In this document: positions 48,578-58,311 of the stretch, in pieces | Position numbering within the stretch: the stretch's first letter is position 1 | How the letters are laid out: each line of letters opens with the position of its first letter | Assembly (NCBI GenBank): GCA_003241875.1 | Contig: QBLU01000003.1 | Span: 62,001-126,000, forward strand | Source: Alphaproteobacteria bacterium | GTDB taxonomy: Bacteria; Pseudomonadota; Alphaproteobacteria; Sphingomonadales; Sphingomonadaceae | Length of the DNA: 64,000 bases | Reading direction: 5' to 3' | The notes under the pieces: generated by a model | Told to the model about the DNA's origin: nothing | Databases searched by the model: none | Seen by the model: the letters and a program-made list of their open reading frames with translations, nothing else | Program-made: the position numbers and the translations under genes

Positions 48578-50296
48578 TCAGCTGGCGTCAGCGACCGCCG
48601 CCGCCCCCGTCTCCAGCCGCGCCGCGACATGGCGCTTGAGCCGGGCCAGCGCCGCCGGTGTCCAGCCTTGCGGCTCGGTCACGGCCACCCAGGCGTCGAC
48701 ATAATGTTCGGGCGCATAGACATGGCCATGGCCCATCGGCGTCGATGTCGCGATCGCCATGTCGAGCCCGAGCTGCAGGAAGGTCACCAGCGGATACCAG
48801 CGCAACGCCGGCGACACGTCGGGCCCGCGGGGGCCATCGAGCCAGGCCGGACGGCGGTAGGCGGATTGGGCGTCGAAGAAGACGATCGGGTCGCTGGCAT
48901 ATTGCAGGTACACGATCCGCATCGGCCCCCATGGCGCGGCGGGCTGTCCCGGTGCCACCTGCTGCCCGCGGAAACGGATGACCGAGCCATCGCGAAACCG
49001 CGGCAGCCAGGCCGGCGATCCCGGCACGCGCTCGCGGGTCGCCAGCTGCCAGGTGCGGCTGGGAAACGGCGGACCGCTCCACAAGGCGCCCTGGTGGGGA
49101 TCGGCGATCACGTCGAACAGATCGGCCGACAGGTCGGAATTGAGCGCCCCCAGGCTGAGGCCATGGAGGTACAGCCGCGGGCGCCGATCGCGCGGCAGGC
49201 TGTGCCAATGGTCATAGACCTTGCGAAACAGCGCGCGGGCGGTGTCGGCGCCGTAGGTCGGCTCGACCATCAGCGCCAGCCAGCTCGGCAGGTAGGAATA
49301 TTGTATGGCGACCGTGGCGACATCGCCGCGGTGCAGATATTCGAGCGGCATCTGGCTGGCCGGGTCGAGCCAACCCGTGCCCGTCGGCGTGGTGACGACA
49401 AGGACCGAGCGGTCGAACGCGCCGACGCGCTGCATCTCGGCCAGCGCGAGCGCGGCCCGGGTCTCGATCGCCTCGGCGGATTTCAGGCCGACATAGATGC
49501 GCAGCGGCGCCATGGCGGGCTGGCCGGTGAACTGCGCGATATCCGCCCGCGACGGCCCGATCGACACGGCGTCGCGACCCCTGCGCCCGAGGTCGGCCCA
49601 GCGCAGCAGCGATGCGGCACTGCCGGTCTTCAGCGGGTCGCCCGGCGGCGCGGTGCCGTCGTCCATGCTGCCGTCGAGCGTGGCATAGGACGCATCGAGC
49701 GCCCGGATGCCGGCGCGCAACAGCACCCCGCTGCCGATCGCCCAGGCCAGCGCGCAGGCGAGGACGACCCCGGCAATCGCCGAGACGCGCCGCGGCGCCA
49801 CCCGGTCGAGCAGATGCGTGATGCCGCGCGCCATGGCCGCGACCAGCCGCCCGACGAGGATCGCGATTGCCGCGAAGGCGGTCGCGACACTGCCCACCAG
49901 CAGCGGGCGCCCGCCAGCCACGGGATCGAGCCCCATCGGGATGCGCACCGAGTCCTGCCATTCGGACGCGTGCCACAGGAACACCGCCGCGATCGCCGCA
50001 CAGGCGACGGCGGCCAGCAGTTTCGACCAGCGCCCGATAAGGCTGTCGTCCCAGGCCGGCAAGCCCAGGAACCGCCACGCCGCGCGCACGGCGACCCCGA
50101 GCCCATAGCCGAGCGCAAAGGCGACGCCGGACAGCAGCCCCTGCAGCAGGCCGCTGCGCGGGACGAGGCTCGGGGTCAGCGATGCCGCAAAGAACAGCGT
50201 GCCGAGCCAGAGGCCGGTGCCGCACAGCGACAGCAGGAACCGCACGGGCAGTCGGCCAAGGACACCGGGCAGCCGGGAAAGCGCGGAAACGGTCAT
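48578..50296 (-). CDS. Abhydrolase_9 family membrane alpha/beta hydrolase
   Basis: A 572-residue protein with four or five N-terminal transmembrane helices (residues 1-200) and a C-terminal alpha/beta hydrolase domain. The nucleophile elbow is GLSLG (LHGLSLGALNSD). The N-terminal part matches Abhydrolase_9_N and the rest Abhydrolase_9, a family whose substrates are unknown. It is likely in the inner membrane with the catalytic domain on one face. It is convergent with the PBP4 gene and 17 bases away. Confidence 0.85.
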   Translation of the reverse strand: MTVSALSRLPGVLGRLPVRFLLSLCGTGLWLGTLFFAASLTPSLVPRSGLLQGLLSGVAFALGYGLGVAVRAAWRFLGLPAWDDSLIGRWSKLLAAVACAAIAAVFLWHASEWQDSVRIPMGLDPVAGGRPLLVGSVATAFAAIAILVGRLVAAMARGITHLLDRVAPRRVSAIAGVVLACALAWAIGSGVLLRAGIRALDASYATLDGSMDDGTAPPGDPLKTGSAASLLRWADLGRRGRDAVSIGPSRADIAQFTGQPAMAPLRIYVGLKSAEAIETRAALALAEMQRVGAFDRSVLVVTTPTGTGWLDPASQMPLEYLHRGDVATVAIQYSYLPSWLALMVEPTYGADTARALFRKVYDHWHSLPRDRRPRLYLHGLSLGALNSDLSADLFDVIADPHQGALWSGPPFPSRTWQLATRERVPGSPAWLPRFRDGSVIRFRGQQVAPGQPAAPWGPMRIVYLQYASDPIVFFDAQSAYRRPAWLDGPRGPDVSPALRWYPLVTFLQLGLDMAIATSTPMGHGHVYAPEHYVDAWVAVTEPQGWTPAALARLKRHVAARLETGAAAVADAS

Positions 50297-50354
50297 GCTT
50301 TCGTTTTAATCGCGTAATGACATTGCTGGCGAGGTCGCCGGGCGCAGGCCTCGA

Positions 50355-51584
50355 TCATCCGACGACCATGGCCGCGGCCGTGACCCCGGCGACCACCTGC
50401 CAGGGCCGCGCGCCCTTCAACAAGGCGAGCAGGCCCAGCAGCGCGATGCCGGCATCGACGAGATTGCGCACCGATCCGGTCCACACCGGATCGTACAGCG
50501 CCGCCGCCAGGATGCCGACCACCGCCGCGTTGGTGCCGCGCATCGCCGCCCGCGCGTTCGGCCGGGCGCGCAGCCTGTCCCAGAACGGCAGCGCGCCGGT
50601 GACCAGCAGCAGCCCGGGCAGGAACACCGCGACAAGCGCGATGGCGGCCCCGGCAATGCCGTTGGGCACTGTCGCCATCGACCAACCGAGATAGGCGGCA
50701 AAGGCGAACAACGGGCCGGGGACCGCCTGCGCCGCGCCATAGCCGGCAAGGAAGCGGTCGTCGCTGATCCAGCCGGTCGGAACCACCTCGGCCTGCAGCA
50801 ACGGCAGCACGACATGGCCGCCGCCGAACACCAGCGCGCCCGATCGGTAAAAGGCATCGAACACCGCGACGCCCTGGTTGCCGGTGGCGGCGACGGCCAG
50901 CGGCAATGCCACCAGCAGCGCGGCAAAGGCGCCGATGCAGGCCAGTGCGGTCGTGCGGCCGACGCGGAACCCGCCGGCCACTTGCGACGGCGGCGTCGGT
51001 GAGCGGCCGATCGCCAGGCCGGCCACGGCCCCCACCGCGATGGCGCCGAGCTGGCCGGCAACGCCGCCGGCGACCAGCACCAGCGCGAACGCCGCCACGG
51101 CGATCAGGCCACGCGGCAGATCGGGCGCCAGGCTGCGCGCCATGCCCCAGACCGCGTGCGCGACGATCGCCACAGCGACGAGCTTCAGGCCGTGGACCAG
51201 TGCCAGTCCCGTCGGGCCGGCAAGGAACGCCGCGCCATAGGCGAAGCCCGCCAGCAGGATCGCCGAGGGCAGGGTAAAGGCCGTCCACGCCGCCAACCCG
51301 CCGGCGAAGCCGCCGCGCCGCAGCCCGAGGGCGAAGCCGACCTGGCTCGACGCCGGGCCGGGCAGGAACTGGCACAAGGCGACAAGATCGGCATAGCCGG
51401 CCTCGTCGATCCAGCGGCGACGGACGACGAGCTCGTCGCGAAAATAGCCGAGGTGCGCGACCGGGCCGCCGAACGCGGTCAGCCCCAGCTTGAGGAAGGC
51501 CAGGAACACCTCCCCCGCCGTGCCGCGGCCGGCCGCGGGTGTCTCGCCATCAGCCACGCGGTCGGCCGCGCCAGCGCCGCGCAT
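50355..51584 (-). CDS. chrA: ChrA-like chromate transporter
   Basis: CHR-family membrane protein of up to 409 residues with two homologous halves, each with six helices. The family motifs are FGGPVAHLGYFRDELV and FGGGHVVLPLL, and PGPLFAFAAYLG. ChrA members expel chromate or transport sulfate-like anions. The gene is not accompanied by chrB or other chromate genes, so a chromate role is not assured. Its start lies inside the end of the DoxX gene. The ATG at 51584 gives an Ala/Gly-rich extension, and a GTG at 51557 is an alternative. Confidence 0.85.
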   Translation of the reverse strand: MRGAGAADRVADGETPAAGRGTAGEVFLAFLKLGLTAFGGPVAHLGYFRDELVVRRRWIDEAGYADLVALCQFLPGPASSQVGFALGLRRGGFAGGLAAWTAFTLPSAILLAGFAYGAAFLAGPTGLALVHGLKLVAVAIVAHAVWGMARSLAPDLPRGLIAVAAFALVLVAGGVAGQLGAIAVGAVAGLAIGRSPTPPSQVAGGFRVGRTTALACIGAFAALLVALPLAVAATGNQGVAVFDAFYRSGALVFGGGHVVLPLLQAEVVPTGWISDDRFLAGYGAAQAVPGPLFAFAAYLGWSMATVPNGIAGAAIALVAVFLPGLLLVTGALPFWDRLRARPNARAAMRGTNAAVVGILAAALYDPVWTGSVRNLVDAGIALLGLLALLKGARPWQVVAGVTAAAMVVG

Positions 51585-52026
51585 CGAGTGACCAGCGCCC
51601 CGCCCCGGCGAGCAGGATCAAGAGCGATTCCATCAGCATCGCGAAATCGGTGCGCGTCTCGTGGGTCATGCTGAGAAAGCCGTAACGATCGAGATCGCGC
51701 AGCTTGAACATCAGCCAGTCCTGCCCGAGCAGGATCGGCACCTTGGTGCTGATAATGGCGACGATCATGATGACGATCAGCGGCACCGCGGCGAGGCGGG
51801 CACACAGGCCGACGAGCATCAACAGGCCGCAGGCAAGCTCGACGATGCCGACAAACGGCCCCATCAGTTCGGGCATCGGGATGCCGATCTTGGCAAAGCG
51901 GCCTGCACCCAGCACCTGCGGCAGGATGAGTTTCTGATAGCCTTCGAGGACGAATACAAAGGCCAGGCTGAGGCGCACGAGGATGGCCCAGCGGACCTGT
52001 CCCGGATCCAGCCACCTGTTTTGCAT
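51550..52026 (-). CDS. DoxX family membrane protein
   Basis: A 158-residue membrane protein with four helices of the DoxX/DoxD type (VRLSLAFVFVLEGYQKLILP, GIPMPELMGPFVGIVELACG). DoxX proteins are quinone-linked or redox-associated in some bacteria, but their function here is not known. It overlaps the ChrA gene on the same strand, so the two are probably co-transcribed. Confidence 0.85.
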   Translation of the reverse strand: MQNRWLDPGQVRWAILVRLSLAFVFVLEGYQKLILPQVLGAGRFAKIGIPMPELMGPFVGIVELACGLLMLVGLCARLAAVPLIVIMIVAIISTKVPILLGQDWLMFKLRDLDRYGFLSMTHETRTDFAMLMESLLILLAGAGRWSLDARRWRGRPRG

Positions 52027-52185
52027 CGCGCAGCGCCTCCGCTCCAAGCCGTGGCCAGCGCTGTAGCCTGCCACGGCGCGCGGCAACAATCCCGTTTTGA
52101 CCCGGCGCCATCGCAGGCGCAGACTGCCGCGCGAGGGGGGGAGCCTGGCGGATGACCGGAACAGCGATCGGGAGGCGGCAGGCCG

Positions 52186-55100
52186 GTGTCGGGTAGTGCG
52201 CTGTGGGGCGCGGCGCTCGGCTATCTGGCGTTCCTGTTCCTGTGCGCCGCCGCGGTCGAGCGCCGCCGCGACCGGTTCGCCCGGCCCGAATACCGGCGCT
52301 GGGCCTATACGCTGGCGCTCGCCGTCTATTGCACCAGCTGGACGTTCTTCGGTGCCGTCGGCAGCGCCGCCGCCGACGGCTGGAGCTTCCTGCCGATCAC
52401 GCTGGGGCCGATCCTCGTCTGGCTGCTGGTGCCTTGGCTGATCCCGCGGCTGGTCCGGGCGGTGAAGGACGACGGCGCCAGCTCGATTTCGGATTTCATC
52501 GGCGGCCGGTTCGGGAAAAGCCGGCTCGTCGCGGCGCTGGTCACCCTGCTCGCGCTGTTCGGCACCATCCCCTATCTGGCGCTGCAGCTGCGATCGGTCG
52601 GCACCGGCTTTGTCGAACTGGCCGGCGGCGCCCGGCCGTGGCCGATGGCGGCCACCGCCGCGATCCTCGCCGCCTTTGCGATGCTGTTCGGCACCCGCAG
52701 CTATTCGCTGTCCGGCCGCAGCGAATCGGTGCTCTATGCCGTCGCCGTCGAATCCGTCGTCAAGCTGGCGGCGCTCGTCGCCGTCGCGGTGTTCGCCGCG
52801 GCGACCTTCCTGGCGGCGCCCGCCCCGCTGCGTGCCGCCGGGCTGGTGCAGATGTCGGCGCGCTTCGATCCGGCGCAACTGGGCGGCGACTTCATCGTCA
52901 TCACGCTGCTGGCGATGGCGGCGATCATCTGCCTGCCGCGCCAATTCTATGTCGGCGTCATCGAAGCCTCCGGCCCCGACGATGCCCGCGCCGCGCGCTG
53001 GCCGTTCATCGCCTATCTGGCCGTCACCACGCTGGCGGTCGTGCCGATCACGCTGGCCGGGCTGACCGTGCTCCCCGCCGGCAGCGCGCCCGACCTGTTC
53101 GTGCTCGACCTGCCGCTCGCCGCGGGCGCCGACGCGCTGGCGGTGCTGGTCTTCCTCGGCGGCTTTTCGGCCGCGACCGGCATGGCGGTCGTCGAAACCA
53201 TCGCATTGTCGACGATGGTGTCGAACGATCTCGTCGGGCCGCTGCTGCTCCACCGGCTGCGGCCGGGCAGCGACATCGGCCGCATCATGCTGGTCGTCCG
53301 GCGCCTCGCCATCGTCGCGGTGATGAGCGTCGCGCTCGCCTATGCGCTGGCGGTGCCGCCGGGGGCGCGGCTGGCCGGCATCGGGCTGGTCGCCTTTGCC
53401 GCGATGGCGCAGTTCGCGCCGGTGCTGCTGCTGGCGATGCGCCGGCAGACCGGCGATGCCCGCGCCGCCATCGCCGGGCTCGGCACCGGGCTGGTGCTGT
53501 GGGCGGCGTTGCTGCTGCTGCCGACGCTCGGCTGGCTCGGCACGCCCGACCTGACGCGCGGCGTGCTGGTCAGCCTGGGCGGCAACGTCATCGCCTATGC
53601 GCTGGTCGCGGCGCGGCGGCTGCGCACCGTTCCGGTCGACACCTTCGCCGGCGAGGCGGCGGCGCGGCTCGTCACCATCGGCGCGCTCGCCGACATGGCG
53701 GGGCGCTTTGCCGGCGCCGCGGCGGTCGCCGACGTGCTCGGCACCGGCCACGACCGCAGCCGCCCGGTGGAGCGCCGCGATGCCCGCGCCATCGAGCGGC
53801 TGATTGCCGATGTCGTCGGCGCCCCGTCGGCGCGCGCCATCATGGCGTCGGCGCTGCTCGGCACGGCGCTGCGCGTCGACGACGTGGCCAAGATGCTCGA
53901 CGAGGGCGGCCAGAGCCTGCAATTCTCCAAGGGGCTGCTGGCGGCGACGCTGGAGAACATCGACCCCGGCGTTTCGGTGGTCGACCGCGACCTGCGTCTG
54001 GTGGCATGGAACAGTCGCTATCTCGAGCTGTTCCGCTATCCGCCCGGCCTCGTCCGCGTCGGCGCGCCGGTGTCGGAGCTGATCCGCTACAACGCGATGC
54101 GCGGCGAGTGCGGCCCCGGCGAGGTCGACGGCCATGTCGAGCGCCGGCTCGGCCACATGCGCCGCGCCGTCGCCCACAGCTTCGAACGCATCCGGCCCGA
54201 CGGGCGGGTCATCAAGACCGTCGGCGGGCCGATGACCGGCGGCGGCTATGTCATGTGCTTCACCGACATCACCGCCGAGGCGGAGGCGCGCGCCGGGCTG
54301 GAAAAGGCCCGCGCCGAGCTCGAGACCCGCGTCGCCGAGCGCACCGCGCAGTTGCAGATCGCCAACAGCGCGCTCGGCGCGGCGACCGCCGACAAGACGC
54401 GCTTCCTCGCCGCCGCCAGCCACGACCTGCTGCAGCCGCTGCACGCCGCCCGGCTGTTCACCGCGGCGCTCGCCGGCGACGTCGCCCCGCACGGCCTGCC
54501 GCTGCTCGCCAACGTCGACCGGTCGATCGCCGCCGCCGACCAGCTGCTGCGCGCGCTGCTCGACATTTCAAAGCTCGATGCCGGCGGCATCCGGCCCGAG
54601 CCGACGCGGTTTTCGCTGCGGACGCTGCTCGCCGAGCTGGTCGAAAGCTTTGCGCCGATGGCGGCGGAAAAGCGGCTGGCGCTGCGGCTGGGGCCGGGCG
54701 ACGCCTGGGTCGAGACCGATCGCAACCTGCTGCGGTCGGTGGTGCAGAATTTCGTGTCGAACGCGGTGCGCTACACCGAAAGCGGCGGCATCGTCATCGG
54801 CGTGCGGCGGCGCGGCGGTGTCGAGGGCAGCGGCGGCCTGGCGCGGATCGAGGTGCGCGACACCGGGCTCGGCATTGCCGCCCCCGACCAGGACCGCATC
54901 TTCCGGGAGTTCGAGCGGCTGGGCCATGGCAGCGAGGCCGGGCTCGGGCTCGGGCTGGCGATCGCCCGGCGCACGGCGGCGCTGCTCGGCGCACCGATCG
55001 ACCTGTGGTCGGTGCCGGGGCGCGGCAGCCGCTTTGCCGTCACGCTGCCGGCGGTCGCCACCGGCGCCGCGACCGGCCCCGCAGCAAACCCGCGCCGCGT

Positions 55101-55485
55101 CGTCGCACCGGGCGTCCTCGCCGGGCTGCGCGTGCTGGTCGTCGACGACGATGCGGCGATCCGCGAAGGCTGCACGGCGCTGCTATCCAGCTGGGGCTGC
55201 GTGGCGTTGCCGGCGGCCGACGCCGCCGCGGCGCGCACCGCCATCGCCGGGGCCGATACCGCGCTGGTCGATCTCGACCTCGGCGGTGCCGAAGACGGGC
55301 TGGCGCTGATCGCCGCGCTGCGGCAGCTGCAACCGGGCATCGACCATGCGCTGGTCACCGCCGATCGCAGCGCCGACACCCTCGCCCGCTGCGCCGCCGC
55401 CGGCGTCGTGCTGCTCGCCAAGCCGATCGACCCGGCGCGGCTGGCGCAATGGCTGGCGGGGCGGTCGGCGGAAGCCGCGGAATAG
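52186..55485 (+). CDS. crbS: CrbS-type hybrid histidine kinase with SLC5 symporter domain
   Basis: Multi-domain sensor of 1099 residues starting at a GTG. Residues 1 to about 480 are a sodium:solute-symporter-like (SLC5) domain with about 12-13 helices (WTFFGAVGSAAADGWSFLP, RQFYVGVIEASGPDDARAAR). A linker and a PAS domain (DPGVSVVDRDLRLVAWN) follow. Then come a HisKA domain with H746 (AAASHDLLQPLHAA), a HATPase domain (NFVSNAVRYTESGG, DTGLGI, GLGLGLAIARR) and a C-terminal receiver (LVVDDDAAIREG; acceptor in VDLDLG). This matches CrbS, which together with CrbR controls acetyl-CoA synthetase in Vibrio and Pseudomonas. The neighbouring regulator and acs gene support that. Confidence 0.86.
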   Translation: MSGSALWGAALGYLAFLFLCAAAVERRRDRFARPEYRRWAYTLALAVYCTSWTFFGAVGSAAADGWSFLPITLGPILVWLLVPWLIPRLVRAVKDDGASSISDFIGGRFGKSRLVAALVTLLALFGTIPYLALQLRSVGTGFVELAGGARPWPMAATAAILAAFAMLFGTRSYSLSGRSESVLYAVAVESVVKLAALVAVAVFAAATFLAAPAPLRAAGLVQMSARFDPAQLGGDFIVITLLAMAAIICLPRQFYVGVIEASGPDDARAARWPFIAYLAVTTLAVVPITLAGLTVLPAGSAPDLFVLDLPLAAGADALAVLVFLGGFSAATGMAVVETIALSTMVSNDLVGPLLLHRLRPGSDIGRIMLVVRRLAIVAVMSVALAYALAVPPGARLAGIGLVAFAAMAQFAPVLLLAMRRQTGDARAAIAGLGTGLVLWAALLLLPTLGWLGTPDLTRGVLVSLGGNVIAYALVAARRLRTVPVDTFAGEAAARLVTIGALADMAGRFAGAAAVADVLGTGHDRSRPVERRDARAIERLIADVVGAPSARAIMASALLGTALRVDDVAKMLDEGGQSLQFSKGLLAATLENIDPGVSVVDRDLRLVAWNSRYLELFRYPPGLVRVGAPVSELIRYNAMRGECGPGEVDGHVERRLGHMRRAVAHSFERIRPDGRVIKTVGGPMTGGGYVMCFTDITAEAEARAGLEKARAELETRVAERTAQLQIANSALGAATADKTRFLAAASHDLLQPLHAARLFTAALAGDVAPHGLPLLANVDRSIAAADQLLRALLDISKLDAGGIRPEPTRFSLRTLLAELVESFAPMAAEKRLALRLGPGDAWVETDRNLLRSVVQNFVSNAVRYTESGGIVIGVRRRGGVEGSGGLARIEVRDTGLGIAAPDQDRIFREFERLGHGSEAGLGLGLAIARRTAALLGAPIDLWSVPGRGSRFAVTLPAVATGAATGPAANPRRVVAPGVLAGLRVLVVDDDAAIREGCTALLSSWGCVALPAADAAAARTAIAGADTALVDLDLGGAEDGLALIAALRQLQPGIDHALVTADRSADTLARCAAAGVVLLAKPIDPARLAQWLAGRSAEAAE

Positions 55486-55493
55486 GCGCTGGC

Positions 55494-55526
55494 GTCGATT
55501 GCAGTCGCATTGATCCGCTCAGACTG
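55494..55526. repeat. Half copy of the palindromic element
   Basis: GTCGATTGC (55494-55502), 7 bases, then TTGATCCGCTCAG, one base, CTGA. The same sequence with the same 7-base spacing begins the element at 28273. Only the left arm is present here. It lies between the convergent crbS and crbR genes, just after the crbS stop. Confidence 0.75.
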
Positions 55527-55535
55527 AAAGCGCCG

Positions 55536-56177
55536 CTAATGGGCCAGCCCCAGCGCCCGTGCCGCCAGCACCGCCTGGGTGCGGTTCTGCACGTCGAGCT
55601 TGCGCATGATCGCCGTCATGTGCGCCTTCACCGTCGCCTCGCTGACGCCGAGGTCGTGGGCGATCTGCTTGTTCAGCCGGCCGGCGAGCACGCCGAGCAG
55701 CACGCGCAGCTGCGTCGGGGTCAGCGCCGCGACATGGCCGGCGACGGCGTCGAGATCGGCATCGATCGGCGCGGCGATGCGCGTGCCGGCCAGCGCCGCG
55801 GCGATGGCGGCCTCGATGGTGGCGAGATCCTGGTCCTTGCCGATGAAGCCGACCGCGCCGAAGCGCTGGACTGCCGCCGCCGATTGCGCCGCCTCGGCAC
55901 TGGAAACCACGAGGATCGGCACGCCGGGCAGTTCGGCATGGAGCAGCGCGACGCCCGAATAGCCCTCGGCGCCGGGCATGCGGAGGTCGAGCAGCACCAG
56001 GTCGAAGCCGCCGCCGCGGCCGGCGTCGAGCGCCGCCGCCAGCGTGCCGGCCTCCACGATTTCGGCATCGGGCCGCACCCGCCGCGCCGCCACCACCATG
56101 GCGGCGCGGAACATCGGATGGTCGTCGGCGACCAATATGCGCGTCACGTCCCGCCGGGCATCGTTGGCCCTCCCCAT
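55536..56177 (-). CDS. crbR: CrbR-type NarL/LuxR response regulator
   Basis: A 213-residue response regulator with a receiver domain (D64 in LVLLDLRMPG, acidic pocket VADDHP) and a LuxR-type helix-turn-helix (GRLNKQIAHDLGVSEATVKA). In CrbSR systems it activates acs. It lies 11 bases downstream of acsA on the same strand, so sensor, regulator and target are clustered. The ATG at 56177 has no ribosome-binding site; a GTG at 56144 (VTRILVADDHP) with GGCGGGA upstream is a plausible true start. Confidence 0.9.
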   Translation of the reverse strand: MGRANDARRDVTRILVADDHPMFRAAMVVAARRVRPDAEIVEAGTLAAALDAGRGGGFDLVLLDLRMPGAEGYSGVALLHAELPGVPILVVSSAEAAQSAAAVQRFGAVGFIGKDQDLATIEAAIAAALAGTRIAAPIDADLDAVAGHVAALTPTQLRVLLGVLAGRLNKQIAHDLGVSEATVKAHMTAIMRKLDVQNRTQAVLAARALGLAH

Positions 56178-56188
56178 TGCGGGGGAGT

Positions 56189-58129
56189 CTAGGCGGCAAG
56201 GCTCCGCGTGTCGACCAGCACCGCCACCACCGACGGGTCGGCGAGCGTCGAGATGTCGCCGAGGTTGTCGACCTCGTTTTCGGCGATCTTGCGCAGGATG
56301 CGGCGCATGATCTTGCCGCTGCGGGTCTTGGGCAGGCCGGGGGCGAACTGGATGACATCGGGCGTCGCGATCGGCCCGATCTCGTGGCGGACCCATTTCA
56401 CCAGCTCTGCGCGCAGGGCCTCGTCGCCGGTCTCGTTGGCGTTGAGCGTCACATAGGCATAGATGCCCTGGCCCTTGATGCTGTGCGGGCAGCCGACGAC
56501 GGCGGCCTCGGCGACCTTGGGATGGGCGACCAGCGCGCTTTCGACCTCCGCGGTGCCCATGCGATGGCCCGACACGTTGATGACATCATCGACCCGGCCG
56601 GTGATCCAGTAATAGCCGTCGGCGTCGCGGCGGCAGCCGTCGCCGGTGAAGTAGCGCCCCGGGTAGGTGGTGAAATAGGTCTGGAAAAAGCGCGCGTGGT
56701 CGTTCCAAACCGTCCGCATCTGCCCCGGCCAGCTGCGCTGGATGCACAGATTGCCATCGGCGGCGCCGTGCAGCTCCTGCCCTTCGGCATCGACGAGCAC
56801 GGGCTCCACGCCGAACATCGGCATTGCCGCCGACCCCGGCTTCAGCGCCGTTGCGCCCGGCAGCGGTGACATCAGCGTCGCGCCGGTCTCGGTCTGCCAA
56901 TAGGTGTCGACGATCGGGCAGCGGCGTTCCCCGACGACGCGGTGATACCATTCCCAGGCCTCGGGATTGATCGGTTCGCCGACCGACCCCAGCAGCCGCA
57001 GCGACTGCCGCGAGGACCGCGTCACCCAGTCGTCGCCCTCGCGCATCAGCGCGCGCAGCGCCGTCGGCGCCGTGTAGAAGATATTGACCCCCCAGCGGTC
57101 GCAGATGTCCCAGAAACGTCCGAAATCCGGGTAATTCGGCACGCCCTCGAACATCAACGTCGTGGCGCCATTGGCCAATGGCCCATAGACGACATAGCTG
57201 TGCCCGGTCACCCAGCCGATGTCGGCGGTGCACCAGAACACCTCGCCGGGGCGATAGTCGAAGACATATTTGTGGGTCATTGCCGCCCACACCAGATAGC
57301 CGCCGGTGGTGTGGACGACGCCCTTGGGCTTGCCGGTCGATCCCGAGGTATAGAGCAGGAACAGCGGGTCCTCGGCGTTCATCGCCTCCGGCGCGCAGAC
57401 GGCGGAGACGCTCTCGCGCGCCACGTCGTACCAGATGTCGCGGCCGGGCTGCATCGCCACCGGGTTGCCGGTGCGGCGCACGACGATGACGCGCTCCACC
57501 GACGGGCAATGGGTCAGCGCCGCATCGACATTGGCCTTCAGCGGGATGGTCTTGCCGCAGCGCAGCCCCTCGTCGGCGGTGATCACCAGGGTCGAATCGC
57601 AATCCTGGATGCGGCCGGCGAGCGCCTCGGGCGAAAAGCCGCCGAAGACGATCGAATGGATGGCGCCGATGCGCGTGCAGGCCAGCATCGCCATCGCGCT
57701 TTCGGGGATCATCGGCATGTAGAGGGTGACGCGGTCGCCCTTGCCGACGCCTTGCGCCTTCAGGATGTTGGCGAAACGGCAGACGTCGGCGTGGAGCTCG
57801 CGATAGGTGATGGTGCGGGTGTCGGCGGGGTCGTCGCCTTCCCACAGGATCGCCGGCGTGTCGCCGCGTTCCGCCAGGTGGCGATCGAGGCAGTTCGCCG
57901 AGACATTGAGCCGGCCGTCGCCGAACCAGCGTACGCCGAAGCCGGCCTCGGCAAAGTTCGATTCATCGACGCTGGTGAACGGCACCATCCAGTCGACGAT
58001 CTGCGCCTCGCGCCGCCAGAAAGCATCGGGGTCGGCGAGCGATTCGGCATGCAGCGCCGCATAGCCGGCGGCATCGACATGGGCACGCGCCGCCCATTCG
58101 GCCGGTACGGGATAGAGATTCTGGCTCAT
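56189..58129 (-). CDS. acsA: Acetyl-CoA synthetase
   Basis: AMP-forming acetate:CoA ligase of 646 residues, length typical for Acs. It carries the AMP-binding motif [20 protein letters not shown] and the C-terminal lysine motif [13 protein letters not shown], whose lysine is the usual acetylation-regulated residue. It is divergent from the porin and MFS genes across a 182-base gap and is followed by crbR. It converts acetate to acetyl-CoA for growth on acetate. Confidence 0.96.
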   Translation of the reverse strand: MSQNLYPVPAEWAARAHVDAAGYAALHAESLADPDAFWRREAQIVDWMVPFTSVDESNFAEAGFGVRWFGDGRLNVSANCLDRHLAERGDTPAILWEGDDPADTRTITYRELHADVCRFANILKAQGVGKGDRVTLYMPMIPESAMAMLACTRIGAIHSIVFGGFSPEALAGRIQDCDSTLVITADEGLRCGKTIPLKANVDAALTHCPSVERVIVVRRTGNPVAMQPGRDIWYDVARESVSAVCAPEAMNAEDPLFLLYTSGSTGKPKGVVHTTGGYLVWAAMTHKYVFDYRPGEVFWCTADIGWVTGHSYVVYGPLANGATTLMFEGVPNYPDFGRFWDICDRWGVNIFYTAPTALRALMREGDDWVTRSSRQSLRLLGSVGEPINPEAWEWYHRVVGERRCPIVDTYWQTETGATLMSPLPGATALKPGSAAMPMFGVEPVLVDAEGQELHGAADGNLCIQRSWPGQMRTVWNDHARFFQTYFTTYPGRYFTGDGCRRDADGYYWITGRVDDVINVSGHRMGTAEVESALVAHPKVAEAAVVGCPHSIKGQGIYAYVTLNANETGDEALRAELVKWVRHEIGPIATPDVIQFAPGLPKTRSGKIMRRILRKIAENEVDNLGDISTLADPSVVAVLVDTRSLAA

Positions 58130-58311
58130 CGATCGACTCCCAAGGCTGTTTTTTGTTGCGCAGCAATCTGCCAGCCAACGGCCGCCCTGCCATCCCCTAC
58201 CATCGTCTACCCGGCATTAGACCAAGGTCGTCCTAGCGGCGGTACCGCCCCGGCCCGATGATCCGGGCAGCAAAGGACCGCAGCAAGCCGGGCCGAGCAA
58301 GGGGAGAGCCG

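Noticed and set aside
50355-51584. Chromate resistance determinant
   Set aside because: A single CHR-family gene without chrB or other resistance genes; the anion transported cannot be told from sequence.
52203-56192. Plus-strand open frame of 1329 codons over crbS and crbR
   Set aside because: Out-of-frame reading of the kinase gene, Arg/Ala-rich; it continues through the convergent gene, which real genes would not.
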